Under the pieces are notes generated by a model that saw only the letters and a list, made by a program, of their open reading frames with translations, was not told the origin of the DNA and made no database searches. A program made the position numbers and the translations under genes. From positions 1-47,374 of the forward strand of contig JAJZCY010000002.1 of the NCBI GenBank assembly GCA_021828835.1: 47,374 bases of DNA, given 5' to 3'. This stretch comes from Acidobacteriota bacterium. Lineage in GTDB: Bacteria; Acidobacteriota; Terriglobia; Terriglobales; Acidobacteriaceae. The first letter of the stretch is position 1, and each line of letters opens with the position of its first letter. Below are positions 1 through 7,323 of this stretch, piece after piece.

Positions 1-325
1 CGGTGGAACAGGCACTGCCGGAGATCAGGTTGCTTCCGTCGGCGCACTCACACACGTAGGTAGGAGTTCCTGCCGATACGTTCGGCACATCTGACGCATC
101 GTCCTGGGCCACCGTCCCCATGCCGAGTGTATCCGTCGGATTCCTGGATCCGTAGATGGCCCCCGCGCGTGCCGCGCCTGCAATTTCATTGGCCAGATAA
201 AAGGCGCGGCCAAAGTCGACCGCGCCCAACAGCAAAACGATAAAGACAGGCAGCAGCAGCGCCAGCTCCACGAGGCTAGCCCCCTGTTCGCCGCGCAGCA
301 GTTCGCAACCGGTCCGGTGCTTCAT
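1..325 (-). CDS. TadE-like pilus assembly protein (3' end cut by window)
   Basis: Reading leftward from an ATG at 325, the frame stays open to base 1, giving 108 residues of an incomplete protein. The start reads MKHRTGCELLRGEQGASLVE, followed by a Leu/Val/Ile-rich membrane segment and then FGRAFYLANEIAGAARAGA. The 'GASLVE' sequence before a single hydrophobic helix is the class III (type IVb-like) prepilin signature of the TadE family, in which the Glu follows the peptidase cleavage region. The family supplies pseudopilins to tight-adherence (Flp) type pili or related type II/IV secretion machines in the inner membrane. The gene follows the TadG-like gene on the same strand with only 3 bp between stop and start, so the two are very likely cotranscribed. 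The rest of the tad locus would lie outside the window to the left. Confidence 0.8.
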   Translation of the reverse strand, partial: MKHRTGCELLRGEQGASLVELALLLPVFIVLLLGAVDFGRAFYLANEIAGAARAGAIYGSRNPTDTLGMGTVAQDDASDVPNVSAGTPTYVCECADGSNLISGSACST

Positions 326-328
326 ACC

Positions 329-1660
329 TTACTCCGCCACCGCGAATGATCCCAGTGTCTCGGAACCGCTGCCGAGATATGATCCAGAACCGTTGATCAC
401 GAAGTGATCCCCAGAATCGACCATGAGGCTGTTCACATCGATCGCGGTTGTGACCGAATCGCCATTGACCACGACCTGGGAGCCGCTGTTCAGCGTGAGA
501 GATTGATTAGGCAGATAAATAATCCCCGAAAATGCGGACTTCGAACCAGAGTCGATCGTCATATCCTGACCGTTCGGTCCTGCCCAAACCAGCATATTGG
601 CAATGTCGCCGTTCGATGTGTTGCCCGTAGAAGCTGCCGTGAGGTCGACATTGCTGCCGCTGTTCGCCTGGAGAGAGCCGCCAGCGAAATAGAGCGTTAC
701 TCCCTGCCCGCCGGTACATCCGGTGCACTCAAGGGTGGCGCCATCGCCTACGTTGATGCTGCCGCCCATGTAGTACAGGCCCGGGCTGAGGTTCACGGTA
801 ACGCTCGAGTTGAGATTAAAACCATTCGGATAGTAGCCCGGCTGCAATGTCTGCCCGCTGTTGGGCGTCTGCGTATTCGTCGTTGAGGTGGCGGGTTGGC
901 TCGGAGCAGTGAGGCCTGCCAGCGGATCGCTTTGCGCTGAATTGGTGTGCGTAGGCTGGACCTGTCCGCCCCCAAGATTCCATTTACAACTGTTGCCATT
1001 GCAGTTGTTGGGACTCCACGATCCGTAATACAAGAAGGTCGTCGCCGTGGTTGTGGCGCCGCTGTCGGTCCCCAGGCTTCCCCCGTCATAAATGCCGCAG
1101 TTGCTCAGATCGAGATTCCCCCCCGAATTGATAGTGATGGCTTGCGTATAAATACAGTTCCCGCCGCCATTGCTGATGTAATATGCCTCGCCGGCTTCCG
1201 AACGCGCTACCAGGTTGAAGGTCGGTATCCCAACAATGGATGCAAAGAACGAGCTTTGCGGCTCGGTCAGCACCACCTCGGCCATATATGCATCGCCTTT
1301 GTTCGGATCGCTCGATCCCAGCACGCAGGGCCCGACGTTGAGAATCATGGCCAACGACGCCGAGTGGGAGACGGTGCAGCTCGATGTCGGTTTGATGGTC
1401 GCGGTGGTAATGCCGTCTTCGATCAGGGCCTTCTCCGCCGCGGTCTTCATATTGGCGCAAACCACGCCACCGGTGCTGCTGCAGTTGCCGATCTCCAAAC
1501 CCGCCGCAATAGCCGCCGCATCCGCCGCGGTCTGCAACTTGGCTTGCTGAACATGCATGTAGCCCACGTCCGTCGCCAGTCCCACACTGCCGAGCAGAAA
1601 GGGCAGTGTAAGCGCTGTCAACAGCAACGCCTGGCCCCGATCGTCGTTGCGAAATCTCAT
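329..1660 (-). CDS. TadG-like protein with glycine/serine-rich beta-helical C-terminus
   Basis: 443 residues from an ATG preceded by GGAG eight bases upstream. The N-terminus (RGQALLLTALTLPFLLGSVG) is the TadG/TadE-like signature: a basic stretch, then one membrane helix, then a conserved segment 'QAKLQTAADAAAIAAG' at about 38-54 typical of pilus-assembly TadG proteins. The remaining 280 residues are low in charge, rich in Gly, Ser, Asn and Thr, with recurring short patterns such as NSGGNLDLS, NSSVTVNLS, NSGSNVDLT and NSGSQVVVN, which suggests a parallel beta-helix outside the membrane. There are several Cys pairs (CTGCTGG). The role is probably an envelope-anchored, surface-facing component of a Tad-type system; no enzymatic motif is visible. 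It is followed immediately by the TadE-like gene. The domain assignment of the N-terminus is good, that of the C-terminus is inference. Confidence 0.75.
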   Translation of the reverse strand: MRFRNDDRGQALLLTALTLPFLLGSVGLATDVGYMHVQQAKLQTAADAAAIAAGLEIGNCSSTGGVVCANMKTAAEKALIEDGITTATIKPTSSCTVSHSASLAMILNVGPCVLGSSDPNKGDAYMAEVVLTEPQSSFFASIVGIPTFNLVARSEAGEAYYISNGGGNCIYTQAITINSGGNLDLSNCGIYDGGSLGTDSGATTTATTFLYYGSWSPNNCNGNSCKWNLGGGQVQPTHTNSAQSDPLAGLTAPSQPATSTTNTQTPNSGQTLQPGYYPNGFNLNSSVTVNLSPGLYYMGGSINVGDGATLECTGCTGGQGVTLYFAGGSLQANSGSNVDLTAASTGNTSNGDIANMLVWAGPNGQDMTIDSGSKSAFSGIIYLPNQSLTLNSGSQVVVNGDSVTTAIDVNSLMVDSGDHFVINGSGSYLGSGSETLGSFAVAE

Positions 1661-2162
1661 GGCAACAGCTCCACGCTGCGCGGTCGGCGCCGGCGGTTGG
1701 GTCTTGTGGCGCCGGCCGCGCGAATTTCACTGGACCCGCAGCCGCCTGCGCGAGGCACGGCGCGCGAGGATCACCCGGTCACAAACCGCGACCGGCCGCC
1801 CTCAGAACTCCGGGGAAACTGTCCTTGCAATTGTGCGCCCAAATTCGCAAGCTACTAAGCTGCTTGTATTCAAAGCTTTGCCCTTGGTCGTCTCTTTGGG
1901 TGTACCCGCCTGTTTACGCCTGGCCCTTTCCCTATCTCTGGATATTTACACTCCGAAGCTCCGGCCTTGCTCTGCCCGGCTTCTCTTGCGAGCGGCAGTG
2001 CCTTCCTTCTCCTCGGGGGTGCTCAGCAGCGTGCGCTCCGCAAAGACCTTGCCTTAACAACGATGGTCACTCCGTAGGCCTGTCCGCGGGGCAGAGGTTG
2101 CCCTCGCCCGCATCTGCGGGATTAGGATGGATTCGGCCCGGATCGGAGTTCCGGGGACAAGC
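1661..2162. other. Intergenic region between the tad genes and the CoA-transferase operon
   Basis: About 500 bp separating two divergently transcribed units. A plus-strand frame (1647-2057) is open but its composition (Arg/Leu/Ser-rich, no recognisable motif, poor start) does not look like a protein. The stretch 1850-1960 is less GC-rich than its surroundings and is the natural place for both promoters. I see no clear palindrome, riboswitch or repeat here. Confidence 0.4.
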
Positions 2163-2891
2163 ATGACTGATCCTACGCAAAGGTCTCGTGGACTCAATAA
2201 GCTGTACCCGGATGCGCCTACCGCGCTCGCGGGCGTGGTGCGCGACGGCATGCTGCTGGCAATCGGGGGCTTCGGGCTCTGCGGCATTCCCGAGGCGCTG
2301 ATCCAGGCGCTGCGCGACAGCGACGTGCGCAACCTGACCGTAGCCAGCAACAATGCCGGCGTAGATGGCTGGGGCCTGGGACTGCTGCTGGAGACGCGCC
2401 AGATCAAAAAGATGATCTCCAGCTACGTGGGCGAGAACGCCGAGTTCGAGCGGCAGTTCCTGAGCGGCGAGCTGGAGGTGGAGTTCTGCCCCCAGGGCAC
2501 CCTGGCCGAGCGCATGCGCGCCGGCGGCGCGGGAATCCCCGGCTTCTATACACGCACCGGCGTGGGTACCCAAGTGGCCGAGGGCAAGGAGCACAAGGAG
2601 TTCGACGGCGTGACCTACATCCTGGAGCGCGGCATCCAGGCGGATGTGGCGCTGGTGAAGGCGTGGAAGGCGGACACCCAAGGCAATCTCATCTACCGGC
2701 GCACGGCGCGCAACTTCAATCCCAATGCGGCGACCTGCGGCAAACTGACGATTGCCGAAGCGGAAATTGTGGTGCTGCCGGGCGAGCTGGATCCGGACGA
2801 GATCCACACGCCCGGAATCTTCGTGCACCGGCTGGTCCACAATCCCCGGCCGGAGAAGCGCATCGAGAAGCGGACGGTCCGTGCGTCGTAA
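2163..2891 (+). CDS. scoA: 3-oxoacid CoA-transferase, subunit A
   Basis: 242 residues from the ATG at 2163, which has GGGGA five bases upstream; an in-frame ATG at 2127 would add 12 residues but has a poorer ribosome site. The protein begins [20 protein letters not shown] and shows [16 protein letters not shown] and [15 protein letters not shown], hallmarks of the alpha subunit of class I CoA-transferases (succinyl-CoA:3-ketoacid transferase, acetate/acetoacetate transferase). [10 protein letters not shown] forms part of the CoA-binding fold; the C-terminal part ([14 protein letters not shown]) is also typical. The enzyme moves CoA from succinyl-CoA to acetoacetate in the cytoplasm. The beta subunit starts 53 bp downstream. 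With the HMG-CoA lyase (which releases acetoacetate) encoded opposite, use of acetoacetate from leucine breakdown is the likely role. Confidence 0.92.
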   Translation: MTDPTQRSRGLNKLYPDAPTALAGVVRDGMLLAIGGFGLCGIPEALIQALRDSDVRNLTVASNNAGVDGWGLGLLLETRQIKKMISSYVGENAEFERQFLSGELEVEFCPQGTLAERMRAGGAGIPGFYTRTGVGTQVAEGKEHKEFDGVTYILERGIQADVALVKAWKADTQGNLIYRRTARNFNPNAATCGKLTIAEAEIVVLPGELDPDEIHTPGIFVHRLVHNPRPEKRIEKRTVRAS

Positions 2892-2944
2892 CTTCCGCTG
2901 CGTGGACACCGACGGGTAAAAGCGAACCGCGAGGAGCTGCTCTT

Positions 2945-3577
2945 ATGGCATGGACGCGACAACAGATGGCGGCGCGGGCGGCGCGAGAGCTGCGCGACGG
3001 CTTCTACGTAAATTTGGGCATCGGTATCCCCACGCTGGTGGCGAACTACATCCCCGAGGGCGTCACCGTTGCGTTGCAGTCGGAGAACGGGTTGCTGGGC
3101 ATGGGACCGTTTCCGCGCGAGGCCGAGGTAGACGCCGACCTGATCAACGCCGGCAAGGAGACCGTGACGTTTGTGCCCGGCGCGGCAACCTTCGCAAGCG
3201 CCGACTCGTTTGCCATGATCCGCGGCGGCCACATCGACCTCGCCATCCTGGGCGCCATGCAGGTGTCGGAACACGGCGACCTGGCCAACTGGATGATTCC
3301 CGGCAAGCGCGTCAAGGGCATGGGCGGTGCGATGGATCTGGTCTCGGGCGTGCGGCGCGTGATTGTCCTCATGGAACACAACACCGGCGACGGCGGCGCC
3401 AAGCTGATGCGGCAATGCACGCTGCCGCTGACCGGGGCGGGCGTGGTGCATCGCGTGATCACCGATCTGGGCGTGCTGGATGTGACCCCGGAAGGCTTTG
3501 AACTGGTGGAGCTGGCCGAGGGCGTCACCCGCGAGTTGGTGCAGCAGCGCACCGACCCGCCAGTGCGGTTTCGCTAG
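2945..3577 (+). CDS. scoB: 3-oxoacid CoA-transferase, subunit B
   Basis: 210 residues from ATG 2945, with GAGGAG eight bases before it; a longer open frame reaching back into scoA is not the gene. The start ([30 protein letters not shown] as two typical blocks) and the [12 protein letters not shown] motif identify the beta subunit. The Glu of the ENGLLG motif (residue 53) is the catalytic residue that forms the CoA thioester in class I transferases. Also visible are the conserved blocks [14 protein letters not shown] and GGAMDLVSG. The length matches bacterial ScoB (about 210). It forms a heterodimer or heterotetramer with the upstream subunit. Its stop overlaps by 4 bp the stop of the convergent enoyl-CoA hydratase gene, so no separate terminator fits between them. 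Confidence 0.93.
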   Translation: MAWTRQQMAARAARELRDGFYVNLGIGIPTLVANYIPEGVTVALQSENGLLGMGPFPREAEVDADLINAGKETVTFVPGAATFASADSFAMIRGGHIDLAILGAMQVSEHGDLANWMIPGKRVKGMGGAMDLVSGVRRVIVLMEHNTGDGGAKLMRQCTLPLTGAGVVHRVITDLGVLDVTPEGFELVELAEGVTRELVQQRTDPPVRFR

Positions 3578-4362
3578 TCTGCATGCTTTGTCCAGCTCGG
3601 CTTGCGCTTTTCGAGGAAGGCCGCAACGCCTTCGCGAAAATCGTCGGTCTCGCGCGAGCGGGCGTTCTCTTCCAGCGCGGCCGCCAGCGCGGCATCGAGC
3701 CACGCCTTGTTCTGAACCATCAGCAGCCGCTTGGTAGCGGCCAGCGACTGCGGGCTGTTGGCGAGCAGCACCTGGGCCAGCTCCTGGACCCGCGCGCCCA
3801 GCTCCCCCTGGGATACGACTTCGTTGACCATGCCGATACGCTGCGCTTCTTCCCCGGTGACGATGCGCCCGCTGAGCAGCAGATCGCGGGCGTGCTTGCC
3901 GCCGATCTGCAAGGCCAGGAACGCCGACACCAGGGCGGGTACAAAACCGATCCGCACCTCGGTGAAGCCGAACTTGGCCTCATGGCTCGCAACGGTGAAG
4001 TCGCAGATCAGGGCCAGCCCCGCGCCGCCCGCCACCGCCGGCCCATGCACCGCCGCGACGGTGGGGATAGGCAGTTCGTAGAGCGCGACGAAGAGCTGGG
4101 CGATGCGCTCGGCATCGGCGCGGTGCTCGGCCGGAGACTTGTCGTTCATCTGCCGGAGCACCGAGAGGTCCAGCCCGGAGCAGAAGGCGTCGCCCGCGCC
4201 GGTCAGCACCAGCACCCGAGCTGAGCTGGCGGCGGTGTCGCGCAGCGCGGCAATCAGCTCCGTCTGCATCTCGGGTGTCATGGCATTGCGGCGCTCGGGG
4301 CGATGCAGCGTGATGGTGCGGATGGCACCCTGGTCGGCAACGGCGATGGTGCTATAGGGCAA
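3574..4362 (-). CDS. Enoyl-CoA hydratase/isomerase family protein (methylglutaconyl-CoA hydratase candidate)
   Basis: 262 residues if translation starts at the TTG at 4362, which has GAAGGAGAGG ending 5 bases upstream and lies 25 bp after the stop of the preceding gene. The longest open frame would begin at a GTG at 4425 and overlap that gene by 38 bp, which is less convincing. Crotonase fold features: [31 protein letters not shown] (oxyanion hole) and [16 protein letters not shown]. The first catalytic Glu of classical hydratases is replaced by Gly here, while the second ([10 protein letters not shown]) is kept. Directly downstream of an HMG-CoA lyase, it may hydrate 3-methylglutaconyl-CoA to HMG-CoA in leucine catabolism; a different acyl-CoA substrate is possible. 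The family is sure, the substrate is inferred from context. Confidence 0.82.
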   Translation of the reverse strand: MPYSTIAVADQGAIRTITLHRPERRNAMTPEMQTELIAALRDTAASSARVLVLTGAGDAFCSGLDLSVLRQMNDKSPAEHRADAERIAQLFVALYELPIPTVAAVHGPAVAGGAGLALICDFTVASHEAKFGFTEVRIGFVPALVSAFLALQIGGKHARDLLLSGRIVTGEEAQRIGMVNEVVSQGELGARVQELAQVLLANSPQSLAATKRLLMVQNKAWLDAALAAALEENARSRETDDFREGVAAFLEKRKPSWTKHAD

Positions 4363-4387
4363 GGCTGCCTCTCCTTCAAGCAGAGAT

Positions 4388-5257
4388 TCAGGAATGCGCA
4401 GAGTAAGCTCCGGCGATGGCAGCACTGGCGCGAATCAGCTCGTCCAGCGACCCCAGTTCCGGCAGCTCCGCGCCGCACGCGCGCAAGGTTTCGATCAGAA
4501 TCTCGGTGGGCAGGTTTCCGACCAGATCGTCCTGCGCGAAAGGGCAGCCGCCGAGCCCGCCGATGGCCGAGTCAAAACGCCGGCAGCCTGCCTGATAGGC
4601 CGCGCGAATCTTCGCCGCTGCGCCGTCCCGGCGGGCGTGCAGATGGACGCCGATCTCAATGCCCGGATTCGCTGCAATGGTTGCGCCGGCGGTCTCCGCG
4701 ACCTGCTCCGGCGAAGCCACGCCGACAGTATCGGCCAGCGAGATCTGACGCACGCCGGCCTCGATCAGTTGAGAACACGCTTCCGTGACCGCGGCCACGC
4801 TCCAGGGATCGCCATACGGATTGCCGAAGGCCATCGAGACGTAAGCGACAGTGCCCAGGCCGGCTTCGCTGCCGCGGGCTGCGATGCTCTTCACCAGTGC
4901 CAGAGCCTCGGCGAGCGTCTGGTGCTGATTGCGGCTGAGAAATCCCGGCGAGATGGAGTACGGGAAGCCCAGCGTGCGCACGCGACCGGTGGCGATGGCG
5001 CGCTCGGCGCCCTTGGCGTTGACCACGATGCCGATAATCTCGATGGCAGGCGGCGCATCCAGCAGTTGCAGCACATGCTCGGAGTCGGCCATCTGCGGCA
5101 CGGCGACCGGCGAGACGAAGCTGACCGCATCGATACGGGTAAAGCCCGCATCGATGAGGGCGCGGAGATACTCAGCCTTGGCTGCGGCAGGGAGGATGCC
5201 CGGCAGACCCTGCCAGGCATCGCGCGGACACTCGATAAGGTGGATGGCGTTGCTCAT
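4388..5257 (-). CDS. mvaB: Hydroxymethylglutaryl-CoA lyase
   Basis: 289 residues, TIM-barrel DRE-family lyase. It cleaves HMG-CoA to acetoacetate plus acetyl-CoA, the last step of leucine degradation. Evidence: the N-terminal IECPRDAWQG (the PRD supplies the catalytic Arg-Asp pair), AVSFVSPVAVPQMADSEHV, YVSMAFGNPYGDP, ISLADTVGVASPEQV, the metal-binding HLH at the end of GVHLH, and the Cys-containing signature GGLGGCPFAQ followed by GNLPTE. The forms 'PRDAWQG' and the one-residue-longer 'CPFAQDDLVGN' differ from the animal and proteobacterial PRDGLQ / CPYAQGASGN, but resemble variants I recall from Bacteroidetes. It lies between vkor (50 bp upstream) and the enoyl-CoA hydratase on the same strand, and opposite the CoA-transferase that would use its acetoacetate. 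Confidence 0.9.
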   Translation of the reverse strand: MSNAIHLIECPRDAWQGLPGILPAAAKAEYLRALIDAGFTRIDAVSFVSPVAVPQMADSEHVLQLLDAPPAIEIIGIVVNAKGAERAIATGRVRTLGFPYSISPGFLSRNQHQTLAEALALVKSIAARGSEAGLGTVAYVSMAFGNPYGDPWSVAAVTEACSQLIEAGVRQISLADTVGVASPEQVAETAGATIAANPGIEIGVHLHARRDGAAAKIRAAYQAGCRRFDSAIGGLGGCPFAQDDLVGNLPTEILIETLRACGAELPELGSLDELIRASAAIAGAYSAHS

Positions 5258-5307
5258 GCCAGGCCAGCTTTCGGCGATTCATTCTCCCCGCCGGGAGAGA
5301 TGCGGCG

Positions 5308-5727
5308 TCAGGCTACCGGTACGGCGGTCTTCTTGCTGATCTTGCCCATCGCCAGCCAGATTCCGCTGAGGATGGTGAAGAGCGCAACAATCCCTTGCGA
5401 GATGACACAGTAAAGACACCACACCATGAGAACGTTCTTCTCGATCATGGAGAGATGGATGGCATAGGCCAATGCCACGATGGCCGCGCCCAGCAGGATC
5501 ACGCGCCGGTCGGAGATGACCAGCAGGGCCAGCAGCAGGTAGCCGGCAATGCCGATGGCGGCAACCGGAACTCCGGCAACCATCGAGTAGGAGCTGTGGT
5601 TCACGATGCCGCAGTCCCAGTGGGAGTTGATGTCGCACGGCTGCGTTCCGGTGGAGTAATGCACCTGCAATGCAAGCGAAGAAACCAGAACGCCGGCCAG
5701 GGCAAGGATGAGGAGAAGGAGTTTCAT
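5308..5727 (-). CDS. Vitamin K epoxide reductase (VKOR) family protein
   Basis: 139 residues from ATG 5727 (GGGG six bases upstream); a GTG two codons earlier is possible. Four membrane helices are visible. The characteristic VKOR residues are present: a first Cys pair (C31 and C39) in the loop after helix 1, the Ser-rich VNHSSYS, the GVPVAAIG motif, and the active-site CLYC (C104-C107) near helix 4. Bacterial VKORs oxidise a DsbA-like thioredoxin-fold partner and pass electrons to quinone, so they replace DsbB in periplasmic disulfide formation. Many bacterial homologues are fused to a thioredoxin domain; this one is stand-alone and no DsbA-like gene is nearby. It is divergent from nadD with about 50 bp between them, and may be cotranscribed with the lyase downstream. 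Confidence 0.9.
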   Translation of the reverse strand: MKLLLLILALAGVLVSSLALQVHYSTGTQPCDINSHWDCGIVNHSSYSMVAGVPVAAIGIAGYLLLALLVISDRRVILLGAAIVALAYAIHLSMIEKNVLMVWCLYCVISQGIVALFTILSGIWLAMGKISKKTAVPVA

Positions 5728-5777
5728 ATTCACCCCGATTGTACCGCTGCCGGGCAGCCTGCGATTAGGATGGCGGT

Positions 5778-6482
5778 ATGCCTTCTGCCCCCCTCGCCGG
5801 ACGCATTGCCTTCTTCGGCGGCAGCTTCGATCCGCCGCACCTGGGGCATGTCGCCATTGCGCGGGCGGCTCGCGCCGCGCTGGACCTGGACCGGATTCTG
5901 TTTGCGCCGGTGGGCGCGCAGCCCCTCAAGCCGCAAGGCTCCTCCGCCTCGTTCGAGGACCGGCTGGCGATGACCCGGCTGGCGGTTGCCGCGGAGGCAG
6001 CCTTTGAAGCCTCCGCGATCGACGCACCACACGGCGCGGATGCCCGCCCGAACTACACCTTCGACACTCTGCGGCGCCTGCGCGCCGAGCTGGCCCCGGG
6101 AGCCGCACTCTTCTGCCTGATGGGTGCCGATGCCTTCTTCGGCCTGCGGCAGTGGTATCGCGCCGTGGATCTCCCGTTTGCAGCGCCAGTCATCGTTGCG
6201 TCCCGTCCGGGGCAGCCGCTCGACCAGCTCCCCGCCGCGCTGCCCGACGGGCTTCAGCTGCACTCCCTGGAGCGGCGTCGGAGTGGGGGAATCGAGCTGC
6301 GCACATTCACAGTTTCCGATACCGGCGGCCGGCACGCGCCCTTCTATCTATTGCCAGGTCTCGATGTGGAGATCAGCGCCACCGCGATTCGCGCGCAGCT
6401 TGTTGCGGGGCCCGAGGCGGCGGCAAAGCTGGTCCCCCAGCCGGTTGCCGCCTACATTCAGGCTCATCATCTCTACCGATAA
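5778..6482 (+). CDS. nadD: Nicotinate-nucleotide adenylyltransferase
   Basis: 234 residues, a little longer than the usual 190-215. The nucleotidyltransferase signature GGSFDPPHLGH (14-24) contains the two ATP-binding His of the HxGH motif, and ISATAIR (199-205) is the second conserved motif. Also typical are FAPVGAQPLKP, FEDRLAMTRLAV, NYTFDTLRRLR and LMGADAF. It adenylates nicotinate mononucleotide to deamido-NAD in the cytoplasm, an essential step of NAD synthesis. An insertion around 155-188 explains the extra length. The gene is followed after 58 bp by rsfS, the conserved nadD-rsfS pairing of many bacteria, and the two likely form an operon ended by the terminator at 7171-7213. Confidence 0.95.
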   Translation: MPSAPLAGRIAFFGGSFDPPHLGHVAIARAARAALDLDRILFAPVGAQPLKPQGSSASFEDRLAMTRLAVAAEAAFEASAIDAPHGADARPNYTFDTLRRLRAELAPGAALFCLMGADAFFGLRQWYRAVDLPFAAPVIVASRPGQPLDQLPAALPDGLQLHSLERRRSGGIELRTFTVSDTGGRHAPFYLLPGLDVEISATAIRAQLVAGPEAAAKLVPQPVAAYIQAHHLYR

Positions 6483-6540
6483 GCTTTGCTCGGCCGCGCT
6501 TCGTGCACTACCATGAAGGCTTGGAGAACGAACCTACCGC

Positions 6541-7155
6541 ATGAGCTCAACCAACGCGCACAAACACACGCGCATCCTGGTCCAGGCCGCCGCCGCCGCT
6601 TGCGAAGACAAGAAGGCCCACGATACCCGCATTCTCGAGCTCGACCCCGTCGATTCGGGACTGGCAGATTTTTTCCTGGTCACCTCGGCCACCAATGACC
6701 GGCAGGCGGTCGCCATCGCCGATGAGATCGAGCTGCGCCTGAAGCGCAACTACGGCGTGATGCCGAACTCGGTCGAGGGCCGGCGCGTAGGCGAGTGGAT
6801 CCTGCTCGACTACGTGGATTTCGTGGTCCACGTGTTTCTGGCCGAGCGTCGCGCCTTCTACGATATTGAGCGGCTGCGCAAGTCCGCGCGCCCGCTCACC
6901 CCCGCCGAATTCGATGCGGAACTGACGCACGCCCTGGCCGACAAAACCCGCGCCGCCCGCACCAAGAGCACCCCGGCGACACCGGCGGCACCGGCAAAAA
7001 AGAAAGCGCCCGCAAAGAAGGCCGCTACAAAGCCGGCGGCGAAGAAGGCCGCCAGGAAGGCGCCGGCTAAGAAGACCGCAGCCAAGAAAGCCGCGCCCCG
7101 CAAACCCGCAGCCAGGAAGGCTGCCGCGAAGAAAGCGGCAAAAAAGAACAGATAA
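6541..7155 (+). CDS. rsfS: Ribosomal silencing factor with histone-H1-like C-terminal tail
   Basis: 204 residues. Positions 10-125 are the RsfS/Iojap domain: ILELDPVDSGLADFFLVTSA, the ATNDRQAVAIADEIE helix, EGRRVGEWILLDYVDFVVHVF and ERRAFYDIERL. The domain binds ribosomal protein uL14 and blocks subunit joining when nutrients are short. From about 141 to the end there is a 64-residue tail made almost only of Ala, Lys, Pro and Thr, with about 20 Lys and repeated AKK/PAKK units, like eukaryotic H1 or bacterial HctB tails. Most RsfS proteins end at about 105-130 residues. The tail should be disordered and bind nucleic acid, perhaps rRNA, but that is inference. The gene follows nadD and precedes a strong terminator. 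Confidence 0.92.
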   Translation: MSSTNAHKHTRILVQAAAAACEDKKAHDTRILELDPVDSGLADFFLVTSATNDRQAVAIADEIELRLKRNYGVMPNSVEGRRVGEWILLDYVDFVVHVFLAERRAFYDIERLRKSARPLTPAEFDAELTHALADKTRAARTKSTPATPAAPAKKKAPAKKAATKPAAKKAARKAPAKKTAAKKAAPRKPAARKAAAKKAAKKNR

Positions 7156-7170
7156 AGTAAGGTCTTGTCA

Positions 7171-7213
7171 GCTGGGGCACAGCAATCTCAGATTGCTGTG
7201 CCCCAGCCTTTTT
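7171..7213 (+). terminator. Rho-independent terminator of nadD-rsfS
   Basis: Perfect 17-bp inverted repeat: GCTGGGGCACAGCAATC at 7171-7187, loop TCA, and its exact complement at 7191-7207, followed by C and TTTTT. It begins 15 bp after the rsfS stop codon. Stem, short loop and T run fit an intrinsic terminator reading rightward. Confidence 0.9.
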
Positions 7214-7273
7214 GCAGCGTGATCTGGATTCCGCAGCGTGGTCAGGAGACCGGCGCTGCCTCGACGGCACGAA

Positions 7274-7303
7274 AAAGGGCGACCGCTTTGGCGGCCGCCC
7301 TTT
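7274..7303 (-). terminator. Rho-independent terminator of the first TonB-dependent receptor gene
   Basis: Inverted repeat AAAGGGCG (7274-7281) / CGCCCTTT (7296-7303), extended inside by CCGC/GCGG with one mismatch. Read leftward, the stem ends in a CCCTTTTTC run, as expected for a terminator of the minus-strand gene whose stop is at 7324. Confidence 0.75.
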
Positions 7304-7323
7304 GGCGTTTTCAGTGCTCTTGA

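Noticed and set aside
1647-2057. 136-residue plus-strand frame before the CoA-transferase
   Set aside because: Composition not protein-like, overlaps the TadG start, no RBS.
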